DNA from: Cupriavidus basilensis
GTDB taxonomy: Bacteria > Pseudomonadota > Gammaproteobacteria > Burkholderiales > Burkholderiaceae
Direction of reading: 5' to 3'
DNA length: 64,000 nucleotides
Assembly (NCBI RefSeq): GCF_000832305.1
Contig: NZ_CP010536.1
Span: forward strand, 3,348,001-3,412,000
A program made the translations under genes and the position numbers. Shown here piece after piece: positions 8,819-17,219 of this stretch. Under the pieces are notes generated by a model. That model made no database searches. It was given only the letters and a program-made list of their open reading frames with translations, and was not told where the DNA came from. How positions within the stretch are numbered: the stretch's first letter is position 1; every line of letters starts with the position of its first letter.

Positions 8819-10347
8819 CGCACTTCACCCGGCACCACAAGTCGCTGATTGCGCTCGCCGCCGGACTGCTGTTTGCTGGCACGGCACCGGGCGCGGGAAG
8901 CACGCCACCTTTCCTGGTACCGCCTCCCAAGTGGATACCCGGCTGGCCGGGCCACGCGGCGTTCGTCGTTGAGCACGGCGCGCGCGCTGCGCTGGCCTGG
9001 CTGGGCATGCGTGATGGCACCCTACGCGCGTTCAATGCGATGTCCGGCGACGAAGTACTCGCTTACCAACCGCGCCCAATGCGAAAACAGGGCCCCACGC
9101 CCTGCCCCCACCCCGAGGCTGCCGACGTCTCACTCGAACCCGGCCGCTGGCGCACCGTGCTGCTGTGTGGCCTTCCGGCGAACGCAGCCGACCCACAGGC
9201 AGGCGTTTTCGCCCTCGACATCACGAATGCAACGGCGCGGCCACCAGTAGGACCACTCTGGGAGGCCAAGGCTTCCGACACGCTGCCGCTGGCCCCATCG
9301 GGCCCCGTCCGCGCATTGGCGCTCTCCACGCATGAAGGCCCGCGCTGGTACGCCATGGTGACGCTGGGCGCATCGGAAGGTCGCCAAGCCCACCGAGGGT
9401 TGCCGCATCGCGATCCGCCGGGGCAACGGGCCGGCATCGCCATCCTGCCCCTGGACAAACCCACGCACGCGCCGTGGCAAGGACGTCATGCGATACAGCA
9501 GCTGCTCCTGCCGGCCGGCGGTTGCGAGAGCGCAGGACCCAACCCCGCGCTGCTTGCCGCGAGCATCCTGCCAGATACTTCCGGCGTGGCCCTGGCGGCG
9601 TATGCGGTGGATGCCGCCGGCGGGCTCTGGCGTTTCGACTTGCGCGGTGCGATGCCATGGCGCGATAGCGGCCGAGGCGTCGACTGCATCTACCGAATGG
9701 ACAACCCAGCGCCTTCGTCGCGCGCAATCGTGCCCCCCGCCCTGATCAGCGCCGCCGGCGGCCACCTGGTGGTTTACGGAAACGGTACCCATGTCAGTGC
9801 GGTCTTCGACAGCACGGCTCTCGCGCACGCAGGTAGCCCAAGTCACGGCGGCGCGCGTATTGTGGCCCAGCCTCAAGGAGGCGGCGTGGTGCTGCGCCGG
9901 CAGGCTCACGCGCCGGATATTCGAGGCCGACCAGCATCCACCGCTGGCTGGTACTTGCCTCTTCCCAATCCCGGCGAGCGCCTGGAACGGCTTCTCCCCG
10001 CCGACCCGGGCTACCTCGGCTTTGTCACCCGAACGCCCGACGCACGCCAGCGCGCGTACCTGATCCACGCCCTGAGCGGCGAATCCACTGCCAGCGCGCA
10101 GGCTGGCGGGCCTCTCACTCATGTAGCAACCGGGTTCGGGGCCAGCGCCACGGCGACCGTCGTTCTCGAACGCGCGGCACTACCACCACAGCCTGCGCCG
10201 CAACCGGGCGTCACGTCGCGTGAGGACGTGACCCTCACGCTCTGGTCCTTGGAGAAAGGAAGCGCCGTGCCACTGAGCCGCACCGTCGCCAGCCGCCGCA
10301 CCGGCCGCCTCAGCTGGCGCGAACTGATCGGCTCCGGGTCGCCGTGA
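8815..10347 (+). CDS. Short PilY1-like beta-propeller protein
   Basis: A 510-residue protein with a signal peptide (LIALAAGLLFAGTAPGAGS, about residues 11-29). It corresponds to only the C-terminal propeller part of PilY1: LGMRDGTLRAFNAMSGDEVLAY matches VGANDGMLHAF, and AVDAAGGLWRFDL matches GDLLGNLWKFN. It ends in TGRLSWRELIGSGSP, like the full-length PilY1. The calcium loop is degenerate: the three Asp of DVDGDG align with L252, D254 and S256, and the fourth with L260. It lacks the roughly 1000-residue N-terminal half. The start ATG 8815 overlaps the upstream stop. It takes the place of pilY1 in the second pilin set, so it may cap an alternative pilus tip without calcium control. Confidence 0.8.
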   Translation: MTHFTRHHKSLIALAAGLLFAGTAPGAGSTPPFLVPPPKWIPGWPGHAAFVVEHGARAALAWLGMRDGTLRAFNAMSGDEVLAYQPRPMRKQGPTPCPHPEAADVSLEPGRWRTVLLCGLPANAADPQAGVFALDITNATARPPVGPLWEAKASDTLPLAPSGPVRALALSTHEGPRWYAMVTLGASEGRQAHRGLPHRDPPGQRAGIAILPLDKPTHAPWQGRHAIQQLLLPAGGCESAGPNPALLAASILPDTSGVALAAYAVDAAGGLWRFDLRGAMPWRDSGRGVDCIYRMDNPAPSSRAIVPPALISAAGGHLVVYGNGTHVSAVFDSTALAHAGSPSHGGARIVAQPQGGGVVLRRQAHAPDIRGRPASTAGWYLPLPNPGERLERLLPADPGYLGFVTRTPDARQRAYLIHALSGESTASAQAGGPLTHVATGFGASATATVVLERAALPPQPAPQPGVTSREDVTLTLWSLEKGSAVPLSRTVASRRTGRLSWRELIGSGSP

Positions 10348-10411
10348 GACTCGGACACGCCTTCCAGACCAACCCACCGCCAACTACGCCACCGCATCCC
10401 GGACCCCATCC

Positions 10412-10861
10412 ATGACACCTTGTCACCGCCCAGCCGGCTTCACCCTGCTCGAGTTGCTGATCACGCTGACCGTCTGCGCAATCCTTATGGCAATGGTGAT
10501 ACCTGCCTGGCACCAGCATATGGAACGCGGCAGGCGAGCCGAGGCGCGCAGCGCGCTGATCGGCTTGATGCTGGACCTGGAGCGCCACGCGCTCGCCACC
10601 ATGACCTTCGCCGCCCAGCCAGGCGGCGCGACGGCTGCCGGCAAATGGCCGCGGTCGGTGCCCGCCCAGGCGGCGCGCCCGCGTCACTGGATCAATGCCA
10701 GTGCCTGCCCGGGCAGCGGGCTCGCGCATTGCGTGGAACTGCGCGCCGTGCCGCAGACGCCGGATGCGTCATGCGGCACGCTGATTCTGCGCAGCACCGG
10801 CGAGTGGCTTTCCCAGCCCGCCTTTGCCGCGGAGCCGGTGCCGCTGCCCCGGGCGTGCTGA
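10412..10861 (+). CDS. PilE-like type IV pilin (second set)
   Basis: A 149-residue prepilin: leader MTPCHRPAG, then FTLLELLITLTVCAILMAMVIPAW with Glu at mature position 5 and the ERGRRAEARSALIGLMLDLERHA helix. Paired Cys at ACPGSGLAHC and ASCGT, with a C-terminal Cys, suggest one or two disulfides. It lies 64 bases after the short PilY1-like gene, matching pilE after pilY1 in the first set. The C-terminal domain differs from PilE of the first set. Confidence 0.8.
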   Translation: MTPCHRPAGFTLLELLITLTVCAILMAMVIPAWHQHMERGRRAEARSALIGLMLDLERHALATMTFAAQPGGATAAGKWPRSVPAQAARPRHWINASACPGSGLAHCVELRAVPQTPDASCGTLILRSTGEWLSQPAFAAEPVPLPRAC

Positions 10862-10868
10862 GGCGGTC

Positions 10869-11441
10869 GTGCGTCGGCTCTGGCACCGGAATTGGCACCG
10901 GCATTCGCGTCGCGGCGCAACGCTTGCCGAACTCCTCACCTGCGTGGCTGTGCTGGCCATCCTGGCGGCGCTGGCTTTCCCGTCGTGGCAGCGCCTGCAG
11001 GCGCGCCAGCAGGTGATGCTGGCGGCAGACCGCTTGGCCGGCTCGCTGGCGGTGGCGCGCTCAGCCGCCGTAGCGCGGCGATCCGACGTGGTACTGACGC
11101 CCTTGCCGGGGGCTTCGTCGCTGGACCACGGCTGGCGGCTGGCACTGGAGCCGGGGGACCAGCCGGGCCAGGACAATGCCGGATTGCTTGCTGTCGTCGA
11201 ACTGCGCGATGCCTGCCTGCGCATCGCCCTGCGCTCGACCGCGCAAGGCAGCAATACGCTGCGCATGACAGCTGTGGGATACTCTCGCTCAGAGCAAGGC
11301 GGGTTTCTCGCCGCCACCTTCACCGTGACCTGCCGGGGCGAACAGCGGCAGCTAAGGCTCGGCGCCCACGGCCGCGTCCGCTTGTGCACGCCGGGGCAGG
11401 ATGCCGATTGCGACGGCCTCGCACAGTCCGGGCCGCCCTGA
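10869..11441 (+). CDS. fimT: FimT/GspH-like minor pseudopilin
   Basis: A 190-residue protein starting at GTG 10869, 7 bases after the pilE-like stop. GAGG at 10860-10863 is a possible ribosome site. The prepilin segment is RRGATLAELLTCVAVLAILAALAFPSW; cleavage after Gly leaves Ala at +1 and Glu at +5. The following helix QQVMLAADRLAGSLAVARSAAVAR and later VGYSRSEQGG are typical of FimT/GspH. A TTG start at 10824 is possible but would overlap the upstream gene. FimT of related bacteria has been linked to DNA binding by type IV pili; whether this one does so is not visible here. Confidence 0.78.
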   Translation: MRRLWHRNWHRHSRRGATLAELLTCVAVLAILAALAFPSWQRLQARQQVMLAADRLAGSLAVARSAAVARRSDVVLTPLPGASSLDHGWRLALEPGDQPGQDNAGLLAVVELRDACLRIALRSTAQGSNTLRMTAVGYSRSEQGGFLAATFTVTCRGEQRQLRLGAHGRVRLCTPGQDADCDGLAQSGPP

Positions 11442-11447
11442 CACCTG

Positions 11448-12620
11448 ATGACTGTAACCATATCCAACTCACCGCCCGCGCGGCAGGAAGCACCAGGCCT
11501 CATGTTCTCCGATACCGACCACGCAGCCATGGCACAGGCTCTCGCGCTCGCCGAGCGTGGCATGTACACCACCACGCCCAACCCGCGCGTTGGCTGCGTT
11601 TTGTCCAAGGATGGCAAGATCATCGGCCAGGGCTTCACCCAACCCGCCGGGCAGGATCACGCCGAGATCCAGGCACTCAAGGATGCCGCGGCGCGGGGGA
11701 ACGATCCCAAGGGCGCCACGGCCTTTGTCACGCTCGAGCCCTGCAGCCATTTTGGCCGGACGCCGCCCTGCGCGGACGCGCTCGTGCGCGCCGGCATCGC
11801 GCGCGTGGTGGCCGCCATGGAGGACCCGAACCCGACGGTTTCGGGCCGTGGCTTGCAGCGGCTGCGCGAAGCCGGTGTGGACGTACGCTGCGGCCTGCTC
11901 GAAAAAGAAGCACGCGAGCTCAACATCGGCTTTGTCAACCGGATGACGCGCGGCCTGCCCTGGGTGCGTGTCAAGGTGGCCGCCTCGCTCGACGGCGGCA
12001 CTGCGCTGCACGACGGCAGCAGCCAGTGGATTACCGGCCAGGCGGCGCGCGACGACGGTCACGCCTGGCGCGCGCGCGCCAGCGCTATCCTGACCGGCAT
12101 CGGCACCGTGCGCGACGACAACCCGCAGCTCAATGTGCGTGCCGTGGACACGCCGCGCCAGCCTCAGCGCGTGGTGGTGGATTCCCGGCTGGAAATTCCC
12201 CTGGACGCGCGCCTGCTGACGCCGGACACCGGCGACTTTGCCAAGCCCGTGCTGGTGTTCTGCGCCTTTGACGATACCGCGCGCCGTCGCGCCCTGGAAG
12301 CACGCGGCGCGGAAGTGGTGGTGCTGCCCAATCCGCACGGCAAGGTGGAGTTGCGCCACATGCTGGAAGAACTCGGCCGACGCGGCATCAACGAGCTGCA
12401 CGTGGAAGCCGGCTTCAAGCTTAACGGATCGCTGATCCGCGAGCATTGCGCAGACGAGTTGCTGATCTACCTCGCGCCCAAGCTGCTGGGCGACGCACAA
12501 GGCATGTTCCACTTGCCCCCCCTGGCGCGGCTGCAGGACGCCGCGGCCTTCCGCTGGCACGACGTGCGCATGATCGGCGAAGACCTGCGCCTGATCGCGC
12601 GCCGCGCCGATCACGTCTGA
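11448..12620 (+). CDS. ribD: Bifunctional riboflavin deaminase/reductase RibD
   Basis: A 390-residue two-domain enzyme for the second and third steps of riboflavin synthesis. The N-terminal deaminase has the zinc site HAEIQALKDA and PCSHFGRTPPC (about residues 72-107). The C-terminal reductase starts near VRVKVAASLDGG and has GIGTVRDDNPQLNVR for NADPH binding. It begins 6 bases after the pilin gene and heads ribD-ribE-ribBX-ribH-nusB. An in-frame ATG at 11502 (MFSDTDHAAMAQAL) is an alternative start; neither has a strong ribosome site. Confidence 0.95.
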   Translation: MTVTISNSPPARQEAPGLMFSDTDHAAMAQALALAERGMYTTTPNPRVGCVLSKDGKIIGQGFTQPAGQDHAEIQALKDAAARGNDPKGATAFVTLEPCSHFGRTPPCADALVRAGIARVVAAMEDPNPTVSGRGLQRLREAGVDVRCGLLEKEARELNIGFVNRMTRGLPWVRVKVAASLDGGTALHDGSSQWITGQAARDDGHAWRARASAILTGIGTVRDDNPQLNVRAVDTPRQPQRVVVDSRLEIPLDARLLTPDTGDFAKPVLVFCAFDDTARRRALEARGAEVVVLPNPHGKVELRHMLEELGRRGINELHVEAGFKLNGSLIREHCADELLIYLAPKLLGDAQGMFHLPPLARLQDAAAFRWHDVRMIGEDLRLIARRADHV

Positions 12621-12704
12621 TCGCCTGACGGCAAGCCGCGCGCAAAACGAATCCGCTGCGCACCTGCTAGCATGCGTGTTTTCCCATTGCATCAAGCACC
12701 GATC

Positions 12705-13334
12705 ATGTTCACTGGCATTGTCGCGGCCGTCGGCCGCATCGAAACCGTATCCCCGCTGGGCAGCAGCGAAGCCGCAGCCGATGCCGGTGTGCGCCTGCGC
12801 ATCCGTGCCAACGGGCTGGACCTGTCCGATGTCATCCTTGGCGACAGCATCGCCATCCAGGGTGCCTGCATGACGGTCATCGCGCTGGATGGCGACGCCT
12901 TCGACGTCGATGTCTCCCGCGAATCGCTCGACAAGACTGCTGGCCTGGACAAGCCCGGTCGGGTCAACCTGGAAAAGGCGCTGACCCTGGCCGACCGCCT
13001 CGGCGGCCACCTGGTCTCGGGCCATGTCGACGGGCTTGGCGAAGTCACCCACTTCGCGCCGGTGGGCGAGTCGCATGAACTGCGCGTGCGCGCCCCGCGC
13101 GAGCTGGGACGCTACCTGGCCTACAAGGGGTCAGTGGTGGTCAATGGCGTGTCGCTGACGGTCAACAAGGTCATCGACGACGACGATGGCTGCACGTTCT
13201 CGATCAACCTGATCCCCCACACGATCGAGGTCACCACGCTGCAAGACCTGAAGCCCGGCGCGCGCGTGAACCTGGAAATCGACCTGATCGCGCGGTACGT
13301 GGAGCGCATGTTGAGCGCGCCAAAACCCGCCTGA
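12705..13334 (+). CDS. ribE: Riboflavin synthase alpha subunit
   Basis: A 209-residue protein that begins with the diagnostic MFTGIV and consists of two lumazine-binding repeats. The second is marked by LVSGHVDGLGEV (about residues 101-112). It dismutates two 6,7-dimethyl-8-ribityllumazine molecules to riboflavin. ATG 12705 is chosen over the upstream in-frame ATG at 12672 because family members start at MFTGIV. It lies 84 bases after ribD. Called ribC in some genomes. Confidence 0.95.
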   Translation: MFTGIVAAVGRIETVSPLGSSEAAADAGVRLRIRANGLDLSDVILGDSIAIQGACMTVIALDGDAFDVDVSRESLDKTAGLDKPGRVNLEKALTLADRLGGHLVSGHVDGLGEVTHFAPVGESHELRVRAPRELGRYLAYKGSVVVNGVSLTVNKVIDDDDGCTFSINLIPHTIEVTTLQDLKPGARVNLEIDLIARYVERMLSAPKPA

Positions 13335-13592
13335 CACGCGTCTTTTCGGCACCCAGGCGACCCGCCAAGGCCACCTGACTTCCCGTCGTCCGCCGCCGCA
13401 CGCAGGGCCATCTGCATTGGCCCTGCTGGCGCCGCGCGCCCTGCGGTGCCTGGTTGACGTACAATATTGGGCCAGACCGCTGCCGCGGCCAGCCGGTATA
13501 CCCCGAAGCGGCAGCCGGCCAGCAAGCCATCCCGCCCGAAATTCAGCCAGAATTCCAGCCCAAACCTCAGCCAGCTTCCCAGCCTGCAAGCT

Positions 13593-14705
13593 ATGACAAT
13601 CGCCCGTACAGAAGAAATCATTGCCGAAATCCGTGCCGGCCGCATGGTCATCTTGGTTGACGAGGAAGACCGCGAGAACGAGGGTGACCTGGTCCTGGCT
13701 GCCGATTTCGTCACACCGGAGGCGATCAACTTCATGGCCAAGTACGGCCGGGGCCTCATCTGCCTGACGTTGACCGCCGAACGCTGCCGCCAGCTCGAGC
13801 TGCAACCCATGGTGAGCCGCAACGGCACGGTGCACGGCACCAACTTCACGGTGTCGATCGAGGCAGCCGAAGGCGTCACGACCGGCATCTCGGCGGCCGA
13901 CCGGGCCCGTACCGTGCAAGCTGCGGTAGCCAAGGATGCCCGTGCCGCCGATCTGGTCCAGCCCGGCCATATTTTCCCGTTGACGGCCCAGCCCGGTGGC
14001 GTGCTGATCCGCGCCGGCCATACCGAGGCCGGATGCGACCTGGGCGCCCTGGCCGGCCTGACACCGGCTGCGGTGATCTGCGAGATCATGAAGGACGACG
14101 GCACCATGGCGCGCCTGCCGGACCTGATCGAGTTCGCGCAAGAGCATGACATCAAGATCGGCACCATTGCCGACCTGATCCACTACCGCAGCCGCACCGA
14201 GAGCATCATCGAGCGCGCCGGCGAGCGCACCATGCAAACGCCATATGGCACGTTCCACAGCATCATCTATCGCGACAAGCCGAGCGGCCGCGCCCACCTG
14301 GCGCTGGTCAAGGGTAACCCCCAGGCTGATCGCGAAACGCTGGTGCGCGTGCACGAGCCGCTTTCCACGCTGGACCTGCTGGAAGTGTCGCGTACCACGC
14401 ACTCCTGGAGCGTGCCCGCCGCGCTCGAGGCCATTGCGCAGTCCGAACATGGCGTGATGGTGCTGCTGAACTGCGGCGACACGGCTGAACAGCTGTTCAC
14501 GCAGTTCTCGGCGCTCGACGCGCCGCAAAACCGCCCGCGCGTGAAGCCGGACCTGCGCACCTACGGCACCGGCGCCCAGATCCTCAAGGATCTCGGCGTG
14601 GGCAAGATGCGCGTGCTGGCGTCCCCACTGAAAATGCCGAGCATGACCGGCTATGACCTTGAAGTGACTGGCTACCAGCCCATGAGCGGCGGCCAGGCTA
14701 ACTGA
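13593..14705 (+). CDS. ribBX: RibBX: DHBP synthase fused to degenerate GTP cyclohydrolase II domain
   Basis: A 370-residue protein. Residues 1 to about 205 are a full 3,4-dihydroxy-2-butanone 4-phosphate synthase: DEEDRENEGD acidic loop, TGISAADRARTV and HTEAGCDLGALAGL. The C-terminal part aligns with GTP cyclohydrolase II only in outline (TPYGTFHSIIYRDKPSGRAHLALVKG). Where RibA has the zinc-binding Cys cluster and GSLRCDC, this protein reads VRVHEPLSTLDLLEVSRTTH, with no Cys triad. It matches the published RibBX variant, in which the C-domain has no cyclohydrolase activity. A separate ribA would therefore be needed elsewhere. The 258-base gap before it shows no FMN riboswitch core. Confidence 0.9.
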   Translation: MTIARTEEIIAEIRAGRMVILVDEEDRENEGDLVLAADFVTPEAINFMAKYGRGLICLTLTAERCRQLELQPMVSRNGTVHGTNFTVSIEAAEGVTTGISAADRARTVQAAVAKDARAADLVQPGHIFPLTAQPGGVLIRAGHTEAGCDLGALAGLTPAAVICEIMKDDGTMARLPDLIEFAQEHDIKIGTIADLIHYRSRTESIIERAGERTMQTPYGTFHSIIYRDKPSGRAHLALVKGNPQADRETLVRVHEPLSTLDLLEVSRTTHSWSVPAALEAIAQSEHGVMVLLNCGDTAEQLFTQFSALDAPQNRPRVKPDLRTYGTGAQILKDLGVGKMRVLASPLKMPSMTGYDLEVTGYQPMSGGQAN

Positions 14706-14771
14706 ACTACCGGATACACGGCGGCCGCGTGCCTATCGCTGGCTGCCACCCCGAACCCAGGAGAAGATAAG

Positions 14772-15275
14772 ATGGATCACGGTTTCTACCCCAGCAACCT
14801 CGACGGTGAAGGCCTGCGCATCGGCATCGTGCAAGCGCGCTTCAACGAACCGGTTTGCGCCGAACTGCTCGAAGCCTGCGTCGCCGAACTGGAAAAGCTG
14901 GGCATCGAAGGCGAGGACACCCTGGTGGTGACCGTGCCGGGCGCACTCGAAATCCCGCTGGCATTGCAAAAAATGGCTGAAAGCGGCCAGTTCGATGCGC
15001 TGGTCGCGCTGGGCGCGGTCGTGCGCGGCGAGACCTATCACTTCGAACTGGTGTCGAATGAATCGGGCGCTGGCATCAGCCGCGTTGGCCTGGACTTCAA
15101 TGTGCCCATCGCCAACGGCATCCTGACCGTCGACACCGACGCCCAGGCCCATGCCCGTACCCGCGAGAAGGGCCGCGACTGCGCCCGCGCCGCGGTGGAA
15201 ATGGCCAACCTGGTCTCCGCGCTGGATTCGCTGCGCAGCCAGGAAGCGGATGAAGACGAGGACGACGATGAGTGA
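14772..15275 (+). CDS. ribH: 6,7-dimethyl-8-ribityllumazine synthase RibH
   Basis: A 167-residue protein. Family motifs are [27 protein letters not shown] and [18 protein letters not shown], with the catalytic His in TYHFE. AGGAGA sits 7 bases before the ATG. The C-terminus is a short acidic tail ([10 protein letters not shown]) beyond the conserved fold. It overlaps nusB by 8 bases, a common ribH-nusB arrangement. It forms lumazine from the RibB and RibD products. Confidence 0.95.
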   Translation: MDHGFYPSNLDGEGLRIGIVQARFNEPVCAELLEACVAELEKLGIEGEDTLVVTVPGALEIPLALQKMAESGQFDALVALGAVVRGETYHFELVSNESGAGISRVGLDFNVPIANGILTVDTDAQAHARTREKGRDCARAAVEMANLVSALDSLRSQEADEDEDDDE

Positions 15276-15789
15276 CGCGCCCGAGAGCAGCAACCCCGCC
15301 GGCAAGCCGGCGGACGACGCCGGCGCCAAGCCCGTCGCCAAGGCCGAGCCCAAGGCAGCGCCCAAGAGCGCGCGCCGCCGCTCGCGCGAACTCGCGCTGC
15401 AGGGCCTGTACCAGTGGCTGCTGAACCGCAACGATACCGATGCGATCCAGGCCCACCTGCACGACGCCCAAGGCTTCAACAAGGCTGACCGTGAGCACTT
15501 CGATGCACTGCTCAATGGCGCGATCCGCGAGGAAATCCGGCTGACGGGCGCCTTCGAGCCGTTCCTGGACCGCCCGGTGAGCGAGCTGTCGCCGGTCGAG
15601 CGCGCGGCCCTGCTGATCGGCAGCTACGAGCTGATCCACTGCGTGGACATCCCGTACAAGGTTGTCATCAACGAAGCCGTGGAATTGACCAAGACCTTCG
15701 GCGGCGTCGAAGGCTACAAGTACGTCAATGGCGTGCTGGACAAGCTGGCCGCCAAAGTGCGCGCGCCCGAACTGGCCGCCCGACGCTGA
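15268..15789 (+). CDS. nusB: Transcription antitermination factor NusB
   Basis: A 173-residue protein. The first 35 residues are a Lys/Ala/Pro-rich extension ([19 protein letters not shown]) not needed for the fold. The NusB domain follows: [49 protein letters not shown] and [12 protein letters not shown]. It binds boxA RNA with NusE for rRNA antitermination. ATG 15268 lies inside the end of ribH. A strong terminator follows 45 bases after the stop. Confidence 0.95.
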   Translation: MSDAPESSNPAGKPADDAGAKPVAKAEPKAAPKSARRRSRELALQGLYQWLLNRNDTDAIQAHLHDAQGFNKADREHFDALLNGAIREEIRLTGAFEPFLDRPVSELSPVERAALLIGSYELIHCVDIPYKVVINEAVELTKTFGGVEGYKYVNGVLDKLAAKVRAPELAARR

Positions 15790-15834
15790 ACAACGGCAAC
15801 CGGCGCCGTTCACGGTGCCATGCTTGCCGTACCG

Positions 15835-15858
15835 ACACCCGCTCCGGCGGGTGTTTTT
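15835..15858 (+). terminator. Rho-independent terminator after nusB
   Basis: Perfect 8-base stem ACACCCGC / GCGGGTGT (15835-15842 and 15847-15854) with a TCCG loop, followed by a T run. It closes the riboflavin-nusB operon. Confidence 0.9.
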
Positions 15859-15880
15859 ACTTCTACCGCGGCCAAACCCC

Positions 15881-15900
15881 ACTTAACTGTTACTTAACTG
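15881..15900 (+). repeat. Helically phased direct repeat ACTTAACTG
   Basis: Two identical 9-mers ACTTAACTG at 15881-15889 and 15892-15900, with an 11-base period (about one helical turn). They lie 52 bases before the aminotransferase start and just after the nusB terminator. Such spacing suits a DNA-binding protein that contacts one face of the helix. Function unknown. Confidence 0.45.
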
Positions 15901-15951
15901 CGGCCTAACCTCCCTCAACCCACCTATCAGGCTCACCAAGCCTATCCCACC

Positions 15952-17133
15952 ATGGATCTGCAGCGCCTCGCCACTGCCTCCCGTCTTGCCAATATCGATG
16001 CCTTCCACGTGATGGAGCTGGCCAAGCAGGCCGCCGAACTCGAGCGTGCCGGGCGCCACATCATCCACATGGGGATCGGCGAGCCCGATTTCACCGCCGC
16101 CGAGCCCGTGGTGCGGGCCGCCGAGGCCGCCATGCGCCGCGGCGTCACCCAGTACACCAGCGCGCTGGGCATCGCGCCGCTGCGCGAGGCCATCGCCGGC
16201 TATTACAAGACCATGTACGGGATCGACATCCCTGCGCGCCGCGTGGTGGTGACAGCCGGCGCCTCGGCCGCGTTGCTGCTGGCCTGCGCCGTGCTGGTGG
16301 AGATTGGCGCAGAGGTGCTGATGCCTGACCCCAGCTACCCCTGCAACCGGCATTTCGTTGCCGCCTTCGACGGCCGCGCGAAGATGATTCCGAGCGGCCC
16401 GGCCCAGCGCTTCCAGCTCACGGCGCAGCAGGTGGAGACACATTGGGGCGAGCAGACCCGCGGCGTGCTGCTGGCGTCGCCCTCCAACCCCACCGGCACC
16501 TCGATCCTGCCGGACGAACTGGCGCGCATCCTGAAGGCCGTGCGGACCCGCCAGGGCTTTGCCATCGTCGATGAGATCTACCAGGGGCTGTCGTACGATG
16601 CACCGCCGGTATCGGCGCTGAGCCTCGACGACGACGTGATCACCGTCAACAGCTTCTCCAAGTACTTCAATATGACCGGCTGGCGCCTGGGCTGGCTGGT
16701 GGTCCCGGACGAACTGGTAGGCGCCTTCGAGAAAGTGGCGCAGAACCTCTTCATCTGCGCGTCAGCCGTCGCCCAGCACGCCGCGCTGGCCTGCTTCTCC
16801 CCCGAGGCGCTGGCGATCTACGACGCGCGCAAGGCGGAATTCCACCGTCGCCGCGATGCCATCGTGCCTGCGCTGGAGTCGCTGGGCCTGCGGGTGCCGG
16901 TCAAGCCGGATGGCGCCTTCTATGTGTATGCGGACTGCCGTGGCGTCAATCACCCGTCCGCCGGCGATGCCGATGCCCTGACCCAGGCCATGCTGCACGA
17001 TGCCGGCGTGGTGCTGGTGCCGGGCCAGGACTTCGGTCCGTACACGGCGAGCGACTATATCCGGATATCCTACGCAACCTCGATGGAGAACATTGAGGAG
17101 GCCATGGCGCGCCTGGGCAAGTTCTTCGCCTGA
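15952..17133 (+). CDS. PLP-dependent class I aminotransferase
   Basis: A 393-residue fold-type I aminotransferase. Motifs include GIGEPDF near residue 41, YPCN, the LASPSNPTGT loop, IVDEIYQGLSYD and the PLP-lysine segment SFSKYFNMTGWRLGW. The C-terminal substrate Arg is in YIRISYATSMENIEEA. It resembles the AspC/AlaT-like subgroup; the exact amino acid substrate cannot be read from sequence. It stands alone between two terminators. Confidence 0.88.
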   Translation: MDLQRLATASRLANIDAFHVMELAKQAAELERAGRHIIHMGIGEPDFTAAEPVVRAAEAAMRRGVTQYTSALGIAPLREAIAGYYKTMYGIDIPARRVVVTAGASAALLLACAVLVEIGAEVLMPDPSYPCNRHFVAAFDGRAKMIPSGPAQRFQLTAQQVETHWGEQTRGVLLASPSNPTGTSILPDELARILKAVRTRQGFAIVDEIYQGLSYDAPPVSALSLDDDVITVNSFSKYFNMTGWRLGWLVVPDELVGAFEKVAQNLFICASAVAQHAALACFSPEALAIYDARKAEFHRRRDAIVPALESLGLRVPVKPDGAFYVYADCRGVNHPSAGDADALTQAMLHDAGVVLVPGQDFGPYTASDYIRISYATSMENIEEAMARLGKFFA

Positions 17134-17161
17134 ACGCCGGCCAGTGCCGGTCACTGCAACG

Positions 17162-17189
17162 AAAAAAGCACCCCGGAGGGTGCTTTTTT
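17162..17189. terminator. Bidirectional terminator between aminotransferase and transglycosylase
   Basis: A6-GCACCC-CGGA-GGGTGC-T6: a symmetric hairpin with an A run on one side and a T run on the other. It serves the convergent genes ending at 17133 (plus) and 17220 (minus). Confidence 0.92.
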
Positions 17190-17219
17190 CGTTGCTGCCG
17201 AGATACGAGGATCCCGGGA

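Noticed and set aside
13454..13465. TTGACG followed by TACAAT as a promoter of ribBX
   Set aside because: The two boxes are directly adjacent with no spacer, so they cannot act as one -35/-10 pair. TACAAT alone lacks a -35 box at 16-18 bases.
13335..13592. Possible FMN riboswitch before ribBX
   Set aside because: Expected in many ribB leaders, but the conserved RFN core segments (for example GGTGAAATTCCC) are absent from the 258-base gap.
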